Assembly (NCBI RefSeq): GCF_026015885.1
Contig: NZ_JAPDUG010000002.1
Coordinates: forward strand, 1,054,001-1,118,000
Source: Halocynthiibacter sp. SDUM655004
Lineage (GTDB): Bacteria > Pseudomonadota > Alphaproteobacteria > Rhodobacterales > Rhodobacteraceae
Length of the DNA: 64,000 nucleotides
Direction: 5' to 3'
Shown here: piece by piece, positions 50,773 to 59,780 of the stretch
How the letters are laid out: every line of letters starts with the position of its first letter
Position numbering within the stretch: the first letter of the stretch is position 1
The notes under the pieces: model-generated
The model's input: only the letters and a program-made list of their open reading frames with translations
Told to the model about the DNA's origin: nothing
Database searches by the model: none
Made by a program: the position numbers and the translations under genes

Positions 50773-51525
50773 TCAGTAGGTGGCGCGTCCGCCGGAAAGG
50801 TCAAACACAGCGCCAGTGGAATAGGAGCATTCCTCGCTACACATCCAACCAACCATGCTTGAGATTTCATCTACGGTACCCATGCGCCCCATTGGGATTT
50901 TGGCAAGCATGTATCCGATCTGCTCCTCAGTTACGTCAGCGAGCATCTCTGTCTTGATCACCGCAGGGCACACGACATTGACGCGAATATTGCTTGTCGC
51001 GAGTTCTTTGCCAAGGCTTTTGGTCAGGCCGATCACCCCCGCTTTGGACACCGAATAAGCAGAGGCGTTTGGATTGCCGTCTTTACCTGCCATAGACGCA
51101 ATATTGACGATGCGGCCATAGTCACCCTTTTGCATAACTGGCACCACCGCTTTACAGGTGTGGAAGATACCGTTGAGGTTAACGTTAATTACAGCGTTCC
51201 ATGTCTCAATCGGATAGTCGGCAAGCGGCGTGTTTACGCCCGCTATGCCAGCCGCGTTGACCAGAAGATCGATACCGCCAAGTTCGGCCACTGCGGCGGC
51301 GGTCGCGGTTTCGACGCTTGCAAAATCAGATACGTCCACACACTGGTAGGTGACGGCTCCCAATTCATCCAGCGCGGATTTTGCCTGCTTTAGAGCCTTT
51401 TCGTTCAAGTCCCAAAGCGATACCGAAGCACCGCTTTCAAGGAACCTTTTTGCGATGGCAAACCCCATCCCACGTGCACCGCCAGTGATAACGGCGCGGC
51501 GATTTTTCAGGTCGAGTGTGTTCAT
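50773..51525 (-). CDS. Short-chain dehydrogenase/reductase (SDR) in the enolase-like operon
   Basis: 250 residues, classical SDR. Cofactor motif AVITGGARGMGFAIAKRF (TGxxxGxG), acidic residue after strand 2 (LWDLNEKA) for NAD+ preference, LLVNAAGIAG, catalytic Ser in VNIASMAGK and Tyr-x3-Lys in SAYSVSKAGV. It is the last gene of the five-gene operon, 34 bases after the other SDR. Close relatives act on sugar acids and polyols. One of the two SDRs probably makes a 2,4-diketo acid for the FAH-family hydrolase; which one is not known. Confidence 0.88.
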   Translation of the reverse strand: MNTLDLKNRRAVITGGARGMGFAIAKRFLESGASVSLWDLNEKALKQAKSALDELGAVTYQCVDVSDFASVETATAAAVAELGGIDLLVNAAGIAGVNTPLADYPIETWNAVINVNLNGIFHTCKAVVPVMQKGDYGRIVNIASMAGKDGNPNASAYSVSKAGVIGLTKSLGKELATSNIRVNVVCPAVIKTEMLADVTEEQIGYMLAKIPMGRMGTVDEISSMVGWMCSEECSYSTGAVFDLSGGRATY

Positions 51526-51559
51526 GGTGTCTCCGATTGTTGGCTGCTGAGCAGAATTG

Positions 51560-52312
51560 TTAGATGGTTATGCCGCCGTCGACCTGTAGGCATTGGCCCG
51601 TGATGAATGACGCATCATCGGTCGCGAGAAAGGCGCAAATGCCCGCGATTTCTTCTGGCGTGCCAAGACGGCCAGAGGGCTGACGATCAAGGAAGAACTT
51701 CCACGCCTCTTCTTCGCTGCCCATGCTTTCGGCAAGTTCTTGGACCCGATCACGCAGGCTCGGGCTGTCAACTGTACCGGGGCAGACGGCGTTGCACCGC
51801 AGCTTATTGGGCAGGTAATCCGCCGCCATCGCTTTGGTCAGCCCGATCACACCACCCTTTGCGGCACCATAGGCCGCGCGACGCGGGAAACCCTTGAGCG
51901 AACTTGCCACCGAGGCAATTGTCGTGAGGCTGCCGCCATGTTCCTTCATTGAGGGTACAGCAGCTTTCAGCACGTTATAGGCACTGTCCAATGTAATTGA
52001 TGTCGAACGCTGCCAATCTGCGGGGCTGCATTCTTCAATGGTTCCTTGATGGACGTAGCCCACGCAATGCACGAGCGTGTCGATCCGATCAAACTGCGAG
52101 AAATACGCCTCGACAGCCTCGATATCGGTTGCATCAAGCTGCGCTGACTCTACGCCTGAGAGAGTTTTTAGCGGTTCGGGGTTCAGGTCGCTTGCAAAAA
52201 CTTGCGCCCCTTCGTCGCGCATGCGTTCGGCAACTGCGCGGCCGATTCCAAGCCCCGCCGCTGTTACAACCGCAATTTTGCCCTCTAGGCGCTTTGATTT
52301 TGGCTCTGCCAT
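51560..52312 (-). CDS. SDR-family oxidoreductase (keto-deoxy sugar acid dehydrogenase-like)
   Basis: 250 residues from ATG 52312 (GGAG 6 bases upstream); an ATG four codons earlier is poorer. Cofactor motif VVTAAGLGIGRAVAERM, ASDLNPEP for NAD+ choice, VHCVGYVHQG, catalytic Tyr-x3-Lys in AAYGAAKGGVI and a family-specific GTVDSPSLRDRVQEL. This last block is seen in 2-keto-3-deoxy-L-fuconate dehydrogenases. The following gene product, an FAH-family hydrolase encoded 24 bases upstream in transcription, is what such a pathway needs next. Assignment by similarity only. Confidence 0.82.
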   Translation of the reverse strand: MAEPKSKRLEGKIAVVTAAGLGIGRAVAERMRDEGAQVFASDLNPEPLKTLSGVESAQLDATDIEAVEAYFSQFDRIDTLVHCVGYVHQGTIEECSPADWQRSTSITLDSAYNVLKAAVPSMKEHGGSLTTIASVASSLKGFPRRAAYGAAKGGVIGLTKAMAADYLPNKLRCNAVCPGTVDSPSLRDRVQELAESMGSEEEAWKFFLDRQPSGRLGTPEEIAGICAFLATDDASFITGQCLQVDGGITI

Positions 52313-52336
52313 GTCATGCTCCAATAGATAAGTCGC

Positions 52337-53185
52337 CTAAAGCGCCACAACTGTCTGTGATTGCTCGCCAAGGCCATCAATCCCGAGCGAAACCTTGTCA
52401 CCAATGTTCAGCCACACAGGAGGGTTCATTCCCGCGCCAACTCCCGGAGGAGTACCGGTACAAATCAGATCACCAGGCTCAAGCTGCGTAAATTCCGACA
52501 TGTAGCTCACGATTGTCGCTACATCGAAAATCATCTTGTCGGTGTTACCGGTTTGCATCCGCTTGCCGTTCACGTCGAGCCACATGTTAAGGTTTTGAAC
52601 GTCGCCGATTTCGTCAACCGTAGTCATATACGGGCCGGTCGGGCAGAAATTAGGGAAGGATTTGCCCTTTACCCACTGCCCCGAACGCTCAAGTTGCCAA
52701 GCACGTTCGGAAACGTCGTTCACCAGAACAAATCCCGCCACGTGATCCAGCGCTTCTTCCTTGGAGATATTGAGCGTTGGTTTGCCGATAACGATGCCCA
52801 GCTCTACTTCCCAATCGAGTTTGGTCATTTTCGGGGAATAGAGAATGTTATCGTTGGGCCCACAATAGGTAACCGTCGATTTGTTAAAGAGGATCGGCTC
52901 TGCAGGAATCTCCATTCCCGCTTCCTCAGCGTGATCAGAGTAGTTCAGGCCAACGCACCAGATATTGAAGGGTTGGGCCATTGGCGGTGCGAGGCGCTTA
53001 CCTTCGATATCGGCGACAGGAAGGCTCTTGGGGTCTGTCGCACGTAGCTTATCAAGCAGTTCAGGAGACAGTGTGCGCGGGCCAAAATCCGCAACGATAG
53101 AGGAGGCATCGCGAGGAGTTCCGTCGGCATCGATGATGCAGGGGATTTTGGAACCGTAGCGGTCTCCGTAACGGGAAAGTTTCAT
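52337..53185 (-). CDS. Fumarylacetoacetate hydrolase-family protein (diketo-deoxy sugar acid hydrolase-like)
   Basis: 282 residues from ATG 53185, which overlaps the enolase-like stop (ATGA). FAH-fold features: NIWCVGLNYSDHAEEAGMEI, DWEVELGIVIGK (metal Glu), GFVLVNDVSERAWQLERSGQ and WVKGKSFPNFCPTGPYM, ending CTGTPPGVGAGMNPPVWL. Close families split 2,4-diketo-3-deoxy-L-rhamnonate or -fuconate to pyruvate and lactate. Position next to the SDRs supports a diketo sugar-acid substrate. The exact substrate cannot be read from sequence. Confidence 0.87.
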   Translation of the reverse strand: MKLSRYGDRYGSKIPCIIDADGTPRDASSIVADFGPRTLSPELLDKLRATDPKSLPVADIEGKRLAPPMAQPFNIWCVGLNYSDHAEEAGMEIPAEPILFNKSTVTYCGPNDNILYSPKMTKLDWEVELGIVIGKPTLNISKEEALDHVAGFVLVNDVSERAWQLERSGQWVKGKSFPNFCPTGPYMTTVDEIGDVQNLNMWLDVNGKRMQTGNTDKMIFDVATIVSYMSEFTQLEPGDLICTGTPPGVGAGMNPPVWLNIGDKVSLGIDGLGEQSQTVVAL

Positions 53186-54498
53186 GCTGCTGTGTCCTTC
53201 TTGTTCTGTTTGCCCCACCAAGTGTCGGCAAGTGGCGCGCCACGCACAAATGCGTCTGCGCCGAGTTCATCCTGAATGCGAAGGCATTCGTTCCATTTCA
53301 CCATCCGTTCAGATCGCGTAAACGACCCGACCTTTAGCTGACCGCCGCCAAGCCCCGTTGAGAGATGGCTGATTGATACATCTTCGGTTTCACCGGAACG
53401 TGCCGAAACAATCGCGCCCCAACCCGCTTTGCGCGCTGCTCGGAATGTGTCGATGGATTCACTGACGGTTCCGGCTTGATTGACCTTCACCAAAACGGCG
53501 TTACAGGCATTCTCGCCCACCGCCTCTTCGACCAATTTGGCGTTCGTGACGAGGTAGTCGTCTCCGATAATCTGAACCCGATCACCAAAGCGGCGGGTAA
53601 ATTCACGCATCCCCTCGACGTCATCCTCGCCAAGCGGGTCTTCGATCGAGGCGATCGGATAGGCATCAAGCCAGCCGCCAAGCATGTCGATCATTTCACC
53701 CTGATCAAGCTCGCGGTCTTCAAGCGCCAAGCGATAGCGACCATCCTTGCCAAACTCAGACGCGGCGATATCAAGCGAGATAATCACGCGATCCCCTGGT
53801 TTTTCTCCAGCAAGCTCAATAGCCTTCACCAGCGTTTCAAGCGCTTCCTCGTTGCTGTCGAACATCGGCCACCAGCCGCCCTCATCTGCCACACCGGCGA
53901 GTTTGCCGCGCTGTTCCATGATGTCACCCGCGGCGAAGTAGACCTCATTGGTAACTTCCATCACCTCATCAAAGCTGCGCGCACCAGGAACCATGATCAT
54001 GAAATCCTGAATGTCCACGCGGCGCCCAGCATGCGCACCTCCGCCAAAGATTTGAATTTCGGGGAGCGGCAGCGATGGCGTGCAATCATATGTGCTTGCC
54101 ACGTGTTTCCAGAGCGGTAGCCCCGCATCCGCAGCTGCGGCATGAAGCACCGCCAGTGATGTTGCGACGGTGGCGTTTCCACCAAGGCTTTCCTTCAGCG
54201 GCGACGCATCTAGTGCAAGGATAGCCTGATCAACAGCCACCTGATCCCGCACGTCCATCCCCTTAAGCGCGGCGGCAATCGGCCCGTTCACGCTCACAAG
54301 TGCCTTTTCAACGCCCTTACCGCGCAAAGCTTTTCCGCCGTCTCGCAAATCAATCGCCTCACGCGTTCCGCGCGACGCTCCAGCAGGCGCAATCGCACGT
54401 CCGACCGCGCCGCTTTCCAGCGTAATATCAACTTCCACAGTTGGATTACCGCGCGAGTCCCAAACTCTGCGCCCTTTTACACCGGCAATGATTGTCAT
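53182..54498 (-). CDS. Enolase paralogue with altered active site
   Basis: 438 residues, clearly of the enolase proper group, aligned by hand to yeast enolase. Metal ligands are kept (D243, E286, D313), as are the catalytic lysines K338 (VLVKVNQAGT) and K389 (GGQLKVGSFT), E206 (VADEGGWWP), H156 (GGAHAG) and the Ser loop (GASRGTREA). Two changes stand out: the QEF glutamate (yeast E168) is Asp165 in DIQDFMI, and the SHRSGETED histidine (yeast H373), which contacts the phosphate, is Ala366 in VSARSGETED. It is therefore unlikely to be the glycolytic enzyme and may act on another, perhaps phosphorylated, acid. It overlaps the kinase and FAH genes by four bases on both sides. Confidence 0.85.
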   Translation of the reverse strand: MTIIAGVKGRRVWDSRGNPTVEVDITLESGAVGRAIAPAGASRGTREAIDLRDGGKALRGKGVEKALVSVNGPIAAALKGMDVRDQVAVDQAILALDASPLKESLGGNATVATSLAVLHAAAADAGLPLWKHVASTYDCTPSLPLPEIQIFGGGAHAGRRVDIQDFMIMVPGARSFDEVMEVTNEVYFAAGDIMEQRGKLAGVADEGGWWPMFDSNEEALETLVKAIELAGEKPGDRVIISLDIAASEFGKDGRYRLALEDRELDQGEMIDMLGGWLDAYPIASIEDPLGEDDVEGMREFTRRFGDRVQIIGDDYLVTNAKLVEEAVGENACNAVLVKVNQAGTVSESIDTFRAARKAGWGAIVSARSGETEDVSISHLSTGLGGGQLKVGSFTRSERMVKWNECLRIQDELGADAFVRGAPLADTWWGKQNKKDTAA

Positions 54499-55508
54499 GA
54501 ATTCGTGTCCTTTATGAGGATTTCGAGCCGCTCAACAAACTCCGCCAATGTCGTGGCGGGCTGACTTACAAGCTCTTTTGCAATTGCGCGCACCAATGTG
54601 CGCTCGTCTTCGCTAAAGTATTCTACGGGTGATTTCCCATCGACGCGTCCAAGCATCAGCGCGGGCAACAGTTGGCAAACGCGCGCCTCAAGATCGACGG
54701 CTGGCTCCCAATCGATATGTGCCGCGTAAGTGCGCCAAAACACACCGATTTCCTGCAACAATTCAGAACGCAAACTCGGAAGATGAACGGCCTTGAGGAC
54801 AAGATGATTGAGGCAGAAAGACGGGTCAAAGCTGGCGTCACCCATGGTGGCACATTCCGCATCCAGAAGAACCGGGCCTCCTTTGCGTAGCAGGATATTC
54901 TTTGGGCTAACGTCACCATGCACCAAAACTTGGTCGCTGTTATAAAGCATTTCGGCCAGAGCATTGAGGGGCTCTGCTAGATCAGGATGTTGCTGCGCAG
55001 TGAACAAAAGGTAAGGTTCAATCCGAATAGCCCGAAAGTCATCGCGGTTATTGAAAGCAGAGCGGTCAAATTCCGGTTTTGCCGATGCCGCATGTATCTG
55101 TACGACCATTTCCGCGACCTGACGCGCTTCACCTCGGAGAGGCTGCTCCGAAAGCATTGCCTCTTTCCAGAGGTAGACATCTGCTCCAGTCACAAACTCC
55201 ATCGCAAAGCCATGCGCGGCTTCGGAACGTCCGTAAAGCTGTACCGCCGAGTTCGGGCAAACCTCTGCCGCCACTTTGAGCCACGCGTATTCAGCAGCAT
55301 TCCGATGAACAGGCGCACTCCAATCCGCTGCCACCTTGAGCTTTGGCAGGGCGAACTTAATACACATCTTGCGCCCCTTCACAGAAAGCGACGCAATATC
55401 CGAGGCAACTCCACCGGTGAGCGGCGTTACATTGGCAACATCCGACGCCAGCCCGAGCCCTAACTCCTCGACAAGCGCAACGCATCGCTCTGACAGTTCA
55501 TTTGCCAT
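54495..55508 (-). CDS. APH-fold kinase (aminoglycoside/choline kinase family)
   Basis: 337 residues from ATG 55508 with GAGGG 4-5 bases upstream; an upstream ATG at 55559 falls inside the operator. The catalytic loop is DQVLVHGDVSPKNILLRKGG (HGD-x4-N) and the metal loop LLDAECATMGDASFDPSF (Asp instead of DWE). N-lobe lysine lies in KMCIKFALP. The family phosphorylates small hydroxylated compounds, including sugars and choline. As first gene of the operon, it could phosphorylate the substrate of the enolase paralogue. There is no reason to call it an antibiotic resistance gene. Confidence 0.83.
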   Translation of the reverse strand: MANELSERCVALVEELGLGLASDVANVTPLTGGVASDIASLSVKGRKMCIKFALPKLKVAADWSAPVHRNAAEYAWLKVAAEVCPNSAVQLYGRSEAAHGFAMEFVTGADVYLWKEAMLSEQPLRGEARQVAEMVVQIHAASAKPEFDRSAFNNRDDFRAIRIEPYLLFTAQQHPDLAEPLNALAEMLYNSDQVLVHGDVSPKNILLRKGGPVLLDAECATMGDASFDPSFCLNHLVLKAVHLPSLRSELLQEIGVFWRTYAAHIDWEPAVDLEARVCQLLPALMLGRVDGKSPVEYFSEDERTLVRAIAKELVSQPATTLAEFVERLEILIKDTNS

Positions 55509-55552
55509 CTGGCCCTCAAAACACTGTTCTTTGATCTGGAATGGGCGTATCA

Positions 55553-55566
55553 TGTTCACGTGAACA
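55553..55566. promoter_or_regulatory. Perfect 14-bp palindrome, probable LacI-family operator
   Basis: TGTTCACGTGAACA is a perfect palindrome with the central CG that LacI-type proteins kink. It lies in the divergent gap between the kinase operon (45 bases upstream of its start) and the lacI-type gene (81 bases upstream). Confidence 0.72.
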
Positions 55567-55646
55567 ATTGCAAGACGCCTTTGGAATTATTTCAAGACAA
55601 CAGGTAGCATGAATGCTAGAAACGCCTAAATTTCAATGAGGTTCAA

Positions 55647-56630
55647 GTGGCAGGCCGCGTAACAATCAAGTCTATCGCAAAAGATCTCGGGATCTCGCAC
55701 ATGACGGTTTCCCGCGCGCTTTCGAATCATCCGAACGTTCTCAAAGAAACGCGCGAGGCCGTTCAGAAGCGTGCGCAAGAGCTTGGATACGTCAAAAGCG
55801 CGGCGGCGATGGCTATGCGCGGCGGCGGAACAAAAATTGTCGGGCTATTGCTGCCGAACATCGTGAATGAGTTTTATGCACGTTTTGCCAACACAATGGC
55901 GCTGGCATGCGAAGAACACTCCTATCAATTGCTCATTCACCTGACGAATGATGACCTGAAAGCAGAATCACTCGCTCTGGAGGGATTGCGTGAGATTCAG
56001 GCCGAAGCAGTTGTGATGGTGCCCGCTCCGGGCGGTACAGAATCAACGAGCACGCATCTTGACGGAATGCGAGTCATTCAGCTTATCCGCCAACGAAAAG
56101 AAAAGGACCCAGCCTCTGCGATACTTGTTGATGACGCTCCCGCGATCCGCGAGGCTGTGCAGCATCTGGCTGACAAGGGCCATCGACATATTGCCTATAT
56201 CGGGGCGGATTCCGCGCTTTCGTCTGGGCGTAGCCGCCTAGCCTCTTTTCGACAGGGACTCGCGCAAGCCGAGTTGCCTGAAGAGACAAACCTCATCCAA
56301 ACAGGCGTACCATCCTTTGAGATGGGACGAGAGCATACTGCAGAAATACTTCAACAAAAACAGGCAACTGCGCTTATCTGCGGCGGATTTGAGATTTCCA
56401 ACGGCGCATTAAATGCCTTTATGGACGCGTCTGAACAAAGCGCGCCTCAAATGTCATTTGTCGGCTATGGCGATCCGTCTTTTTATTCTTGGATCAATGG
56501 CGGAATTTCGACCATTCGGGTTCCTGTAGACCGCCTTGCGCGTAAGGCTGTTGATATCTTGGTCTCCAGTCAAACAGACGGCCCGAGCAATCCTCTGACG
56601 TTTGAAGCGCAACTGGTCGTCCGCAAATAG
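55647..56630 (+). CDS. LacI-family transcriptional regulator
   Basis: 327 residues. GTG start with GAGG 5 bases upstream. The helix-turn-helix and hinge are clear: VTIKSIAKDLGISHMTVSRA at residues 5-24, then NHPNVLKETREAVQKRAQEL. The periplasmic-binding-protein-like effector domain follows (KIVGLLLPNIVNEFYARFAN, then HLADKGHRHIAYIGADSALS). It is divergent from the kinase-enolase-FAH-SDR operon and probably represses it until its sugar-like inducer is present. Confidence 0.92.
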   Translation: MAGRVTIKSIAKDLGISHMTVSRALSNHPNVLKETREAVQKRAQELGYVKSAAAMAMRGGGTKIVGLLLPNIVNEFYARFANTMALACEEHSYQLLIHLTNDDLKAESLALEGLREIQAEAVVMVPAPGGTESTSTHLDGMRVIQLIRQRKEKDPASAILVDDAPAIREAVQHLADKGHRHIAYIGADSALSSGRSRLASFRQGLAQAELPEETNLIQTGVPSFEMGREHTAEILQQKQATALICGGFEISNGALNAFMDASEQSAPQMSFVGYGDPSFYSWINGGISTIRVPVDRLARKAVDILVSSQTDGPSNPLTFEAQLVVRK

Positions 56631-56764
56631 CGATATTGGCTTTCTCCGCGAACGTTTGGCGGCCGATGCCATTACAGACTGCAATAGACCCAAACCAGCA
56701 CAAACACGGCCAAACTGCGCACGACAGAGGTGCATCAACTGTTTGTATTCAGAGAGGGAAGAAA

Positions 56765-56841
56765 TGGCGCGCTGGGGAGGATTCGAACCCCCGACCCCTT
56801 GATTCGTAGTCAAGTACTCTATCCAGCTGAGCTACCAGCGC
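56765..56841 (-). tRNA. tRNA-Arg (anticodon ACG)
   Basis: On the minus strand a full cloverleaf can be drawn: acceptor GCGCTGG paired with CCAGCGC, discriminator G and encoded CCA; D-arm GCTC; anticodon stem CTTGA with loop CTACGAA, giving anticodon ACG; T-arm with TTCGAAT. The ACG wobble A is expected to be deaminated to inosine by TadA. It stands alone between the lacI-type gene and the histidine kinase gene. Confidence 0.95.
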
Positions 56842-56938
56842 GCGGTGTGTCGTCGATTTAGAGCCCGTAGCTGACCTTTGCAAGGGCAAAACGTGCGAAT
56901 TCCATGGAAAAATAAATTTCGTAGGGTTTTACAGCGTT

Positions 56939-58339
56939 TTAAAGATCAATCGTCTCTGCCGCGCCGCCGATCCGCGGCAAATAAATTGCGAATTCTGTAC
57001 CGGATTCATCGCTGCGCGCCAAATCGAGTCGCCCGCCATGGCCGCGAACAAGCTCCGCAGCGATGGCGAGGCCAAGTCCCGTCCCGCCTTTGCGAATCCC
57101 TCCTTGGAAAGCTGTAAACAAAAGTTCACGCGCTTTCGGCGGTAGGCCCGGCCCTGTATCAATCACCGATATCACCCAGTTTTCGGTGTCTTGCACCGCT
57201 CGGATGGTAATTTCGCCTTCATTGCCCGTTCCTGCGATCGCCTGACGTGCGTTACGGGCAAGATTAGAGAGAACACGATAAAGCTGCTCGGGATCGGCGC
57301 GGATCACCATCGCCTCGGGAATATCAACCTTGAACTCAACTTTTGCTTCTCCGGCAGCCAATCGCTCGTTCTCGACCACATCTTCCGCGAGGCTATGGAG
57401 CGAAATCTCTTGAATTGTAGGCGGAGCCTCCTCTGCTTTGCCGTAGGCCAGCGTTGTTTCGCAGAGATTAACGGCGCGGCGGATTGAGTTCTCCAGCTTT
57501 GGCGCGGCACGTTTTACACGCGGGTCATCCGACATCTCCATACTATCAGCAAAGAGCTGAGCAGTTGTGAGGATATTGCGCAGGTCGTGACTGATTTTTG
57601 CAACTGCGCTACCAAGTTGTGCGAGTCTGTCTTTCTGTTTCAGGGCTTGTGTCAGCTGAGTTTGCATCGTTTTCAACGCTTCCTCGGCTTCGCGAAGTTC
57701 GGTCACTCCAGCGCTCGGTACGATAATCTGGCGCGCATCCTCTGGGGCTGTAGCGTAGGAAATCATATGCCTGACAACACGTTTGATCGGCGCCACAAGA
57801 AATCCGCGGACCGCAAGGAACAAGAGAAATGCCGTAAATACAGAGATCGCAGCGGAGAGAACCAGAATGTTAAACCCATAGGCGAGCATCTCGTCCCGTA
57901 TGGGTTTGGTCTCCATGGTGACTTCAATAAGAATTCCGGCATCGCGCACCGGCTCACCCATTACGCGGATAACGCGATTCTCCGAATCCCAGAGCCGCAC
58001 CATCGCATCCCGTACCAATACAAACGGCGAGGCATAGCGCAGATCATAGGTTTCATAGATCGGACCGGGGATGGGCGAGGAGAGCATAAGCTGGCGCACC
58101 TCGTTCCGACGCAGAACAACGTTAAACACGCCAGCGTTTTCGAGTAGTTCAGCCTCAAGCTCGCGGTCGATCATATCGTCGGCAAGAAGCGCAAGAGACG
58201 CAATCTGTGCTTTCTCTAGTTTGAGCAAAAGCAGGTCTTCGCGGAAACGAGCGACCGACGGCACAAAAATCAACACTTCGGCCAGCATGACAAACAAAGC
58301 CGTCAGGATAAGAAATCGACCGGAGAGGGAATTCAGCAA
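56939..58339 (-). CDS. Sensor histidine kinase
   Basis: 466 residues, starting at TTG with AGGGA 8 bases upstream. Two membrane segments (about 8-28 and 155-178) flank a periplasmic sensor of about 125 residues. The dimerisation domain has KISHDLRNILTTAQLFADSM with phospho-acceptor H251; the ATPase domain has N box LARNARQAIA, G1 DTGPGLP and G2 GGTGLGLAIA. There is no response regulator gene next to it, so the partner is elsewhere. It is cotranscribed with a disulfide oxidoreductase and a TVP38-type membrane protein, which suggests that the signal concerns redox or metal stress. Inference only. Confidence 0.92.
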   Translation of the reverse strand: MLNSLSGRFLILTALFVMLAEVLIFVPSVARFREDLLLLKLEKAQIASLALLADDMIDRELEAELLENAGVFNVVLRRNEVRQLMLSSPIPGPIYETYDLRYASPFVLVRDAMVRLWDSENRVIRVMGEPVRDAGILIEVTMETKPIRDEMLAYGFNILVLSAAISVFTAFLLFLAVRGFLVAPIKRVVRHMISYATAPEDARQIIVPSAGVTELREAEEALKTMQTQLTQALKQKDRLAQLGSAVAKISHDLRNILTTAQLFADSMEMSDDPRVKRAAPKLENSIRRAVNLCETTLAYGKAEEAPPTIQEISLHSLAEDVVENERLAAGEAKVEFKVDIPEAMVIRADPEQLYRVLSNLARNARQAIAGTGNEGEITIRAVQDTENWVISVIDTGPGLPPKARELLFTAFQGGIRKGGTGLGLAIAAELVRGHGGRLDLARSDESGTEFAIYLPRIGGAAETIDL

Positions 58340-58361
58340 TATTTCGGTCCCTTAAAGGCGG

Positions 58362-59780
58362 TTACGGCAAAAATCGTTGCACCCATTTGACAACACGCTT
58401 CAATAATGCGCTTTCAAATATCATAGGGCTAAAATAGTTACCTGCCACCCGTTTGTTAATCTCGCCCAATGTTGGATAGGGAAGAACCGTGGATGTTACG
58501 GCACTCATCTTGAGTTTATTGGCGATGGCGAGCGCCCAAATCCCGATCAAATCGCTTGCATGTGGCCCAACAATCGACGCGCCGACTGGGCGCCCCCCAA
58601 CGACCATAACCTTGATGAACCCGCGCGTGTCATCCTGTGCAATGGCGCGGTCTTGGCCGGAAAAATCGGCCCGCGCAACTTTCAGTTTATCTTTGTATTT
58701 CTCTCGCGCTTGCGCTTCGGTCAGGCCGACCTGCGCAATTTCAGGGCTTGTATAGGTTGCCCAAGGGATGTGATCGGTGCGAGCTTTACTTGGCAAACCA
58801 AGAACAGCAGAACGCACCACGATACCCGCCTGATAACCAGCGGCGTGGGTAAACTGCATCCCGCCCGTAACATCGCCAATCGCATACACGCGCCGATTGG
58901 ACGTTTTCAGTGCGCTGTCAACATCAATGCCTTTTTCGGAATGAGCCACATTTGCAGCGTCGAGGTTGAGCTTATCGATATTGGGTTTCCGCCCCACAGC
59001 AACGAGCAGATCAGAACCTTCAAATTCTCGGCCATCTTTTGTTTTGACCGTTACGGCGCCGCTTTTGCCAGAGACTTCCGAAACCAGCGCCCCCTCCTCT
59101 ATTACAACACCTTCCTTGCGAATTGCGTCTAAAGCGACCTTTGCGATGTCCGGATCGTCAGCAGAAAGAGCGGTAGCACCTTCAAGTACAGTAACATCGC
59201 TTCCTAGACGCCTGTGGGCTTGTGCCATTTCAATGCCGATCGGCCCGCCACCGATCACAATCAAATGCTGAGGGCGTTTTCTAAGGTCAAACAGGCTCTC
59301 ATTGGTCAAAAAAGGCACGCTCTCAAGCCCCGGTATCGGCGGGACAAACGGCGAAGACCCCGTCGCGATGACGAACCTCCGTGCACGTATACGATGGCCA
59401 TCAACTTCAACTTCTTCAGGCGAAACAAACTTCGCATACCCTTGCCGAACATCCACACCCAGCCCCTCGAACCGTTCAACCGAGTCATGCGGGGCAATGG
59501 TTTCGATAACGCGGCCAACGTGCTCCATCGCACCTTGATAGCTAACGTCTGGCGTTGTTGGCGTAACACCAAATGCGTTCGGTTGTTGCGGCGCGTGGGC
59601 TGCATTTGCGGCGGCGATCAAGGCTTTTGATGGGACGCAGCCGTAATTCAGACAATCGCCTCCCATCTTGTGCCCTTCTATCAACACAACGCGTGCGCCC
59701 ATCTGCACCGCACCCGCCGCAACAGAAAGGCCGCCGGAGCCGCCACCGATCACACATAAGTCCGTTTCTGTGACGCTCAC
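58362..59780 (-). CDS. Pyridine nucleotide-disulfide oxidoreductase (DLDH/mercuric reductase-like)
   Basis: 472 residues, GTG start with GAGGA 7 bases upstream. FAD-binding LCVIGGGSGGLSVAAGAVQM and the redox pair C43-x4-C48 (GGDCLNYGCVPSKAL) are intact, followed by the NAD domain (HLIVIGGGPIGIEMAQAH). In dihydrolipoamide dehydrogenase the C-terminal active site is H-P-T-x-x-E; here it is Y-P-T-L-G-E (VLPYPTLGEI), so lipoamide is unlikely as substrate. The C-terminal vicinal cysteines of mercuric reductase are also missing. The enzyme may reduce a disulfide or small thiol. It overlaps the TVP38-type gene by four bases. Confidence 0.87.
   Translation of the reverse strand: MSVTETDLCVIGGGSGGLSVAAGAVQMGARVVLIEGHKMGGDCLNYGCVPSKALIAAANAAHAPQQPNAFGVTPTTPDVSYQGAMEHVGRVIETIAPHDSVERFEGLGVDVRQGYAKFVSPEEVEVDGHRIRARRFVIATGSSPFVPPIPGLESVPFLTNESLFDLRKRPQHLIVIGGGPIGIEMAQAHRRLGSDVTVLEGATALSADDPDIAKVALDAIRKEGVVIEEGALVSEVSGKSGAVTVKTKDGREFEGSDLLVAVGRKPNIDKLNLDAANVAHSEKGIDVDSALKTSNRRVYAIGDVTGGMQFTHAAGYQAGIVVRSAVLGLPSKARTDHIPWATYTSPEIAQVGLTEAQAREKYKDKLKVARADFSGQDRAIAQDDTRGFIKVMVVGGRPVGASIVGPHASDLIGIWALAIANKLKMSAVTSTVLPYPTLGEINKRVAGNYFSPMIFESALLKRVVKWVQRFLP

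Noticed and set aside
54495-55508. Aminoglycoside resistance gene
   Set aside because: The APH fold is shared by many small-molecule kinases; the operon is catabolic, with no resistance context.
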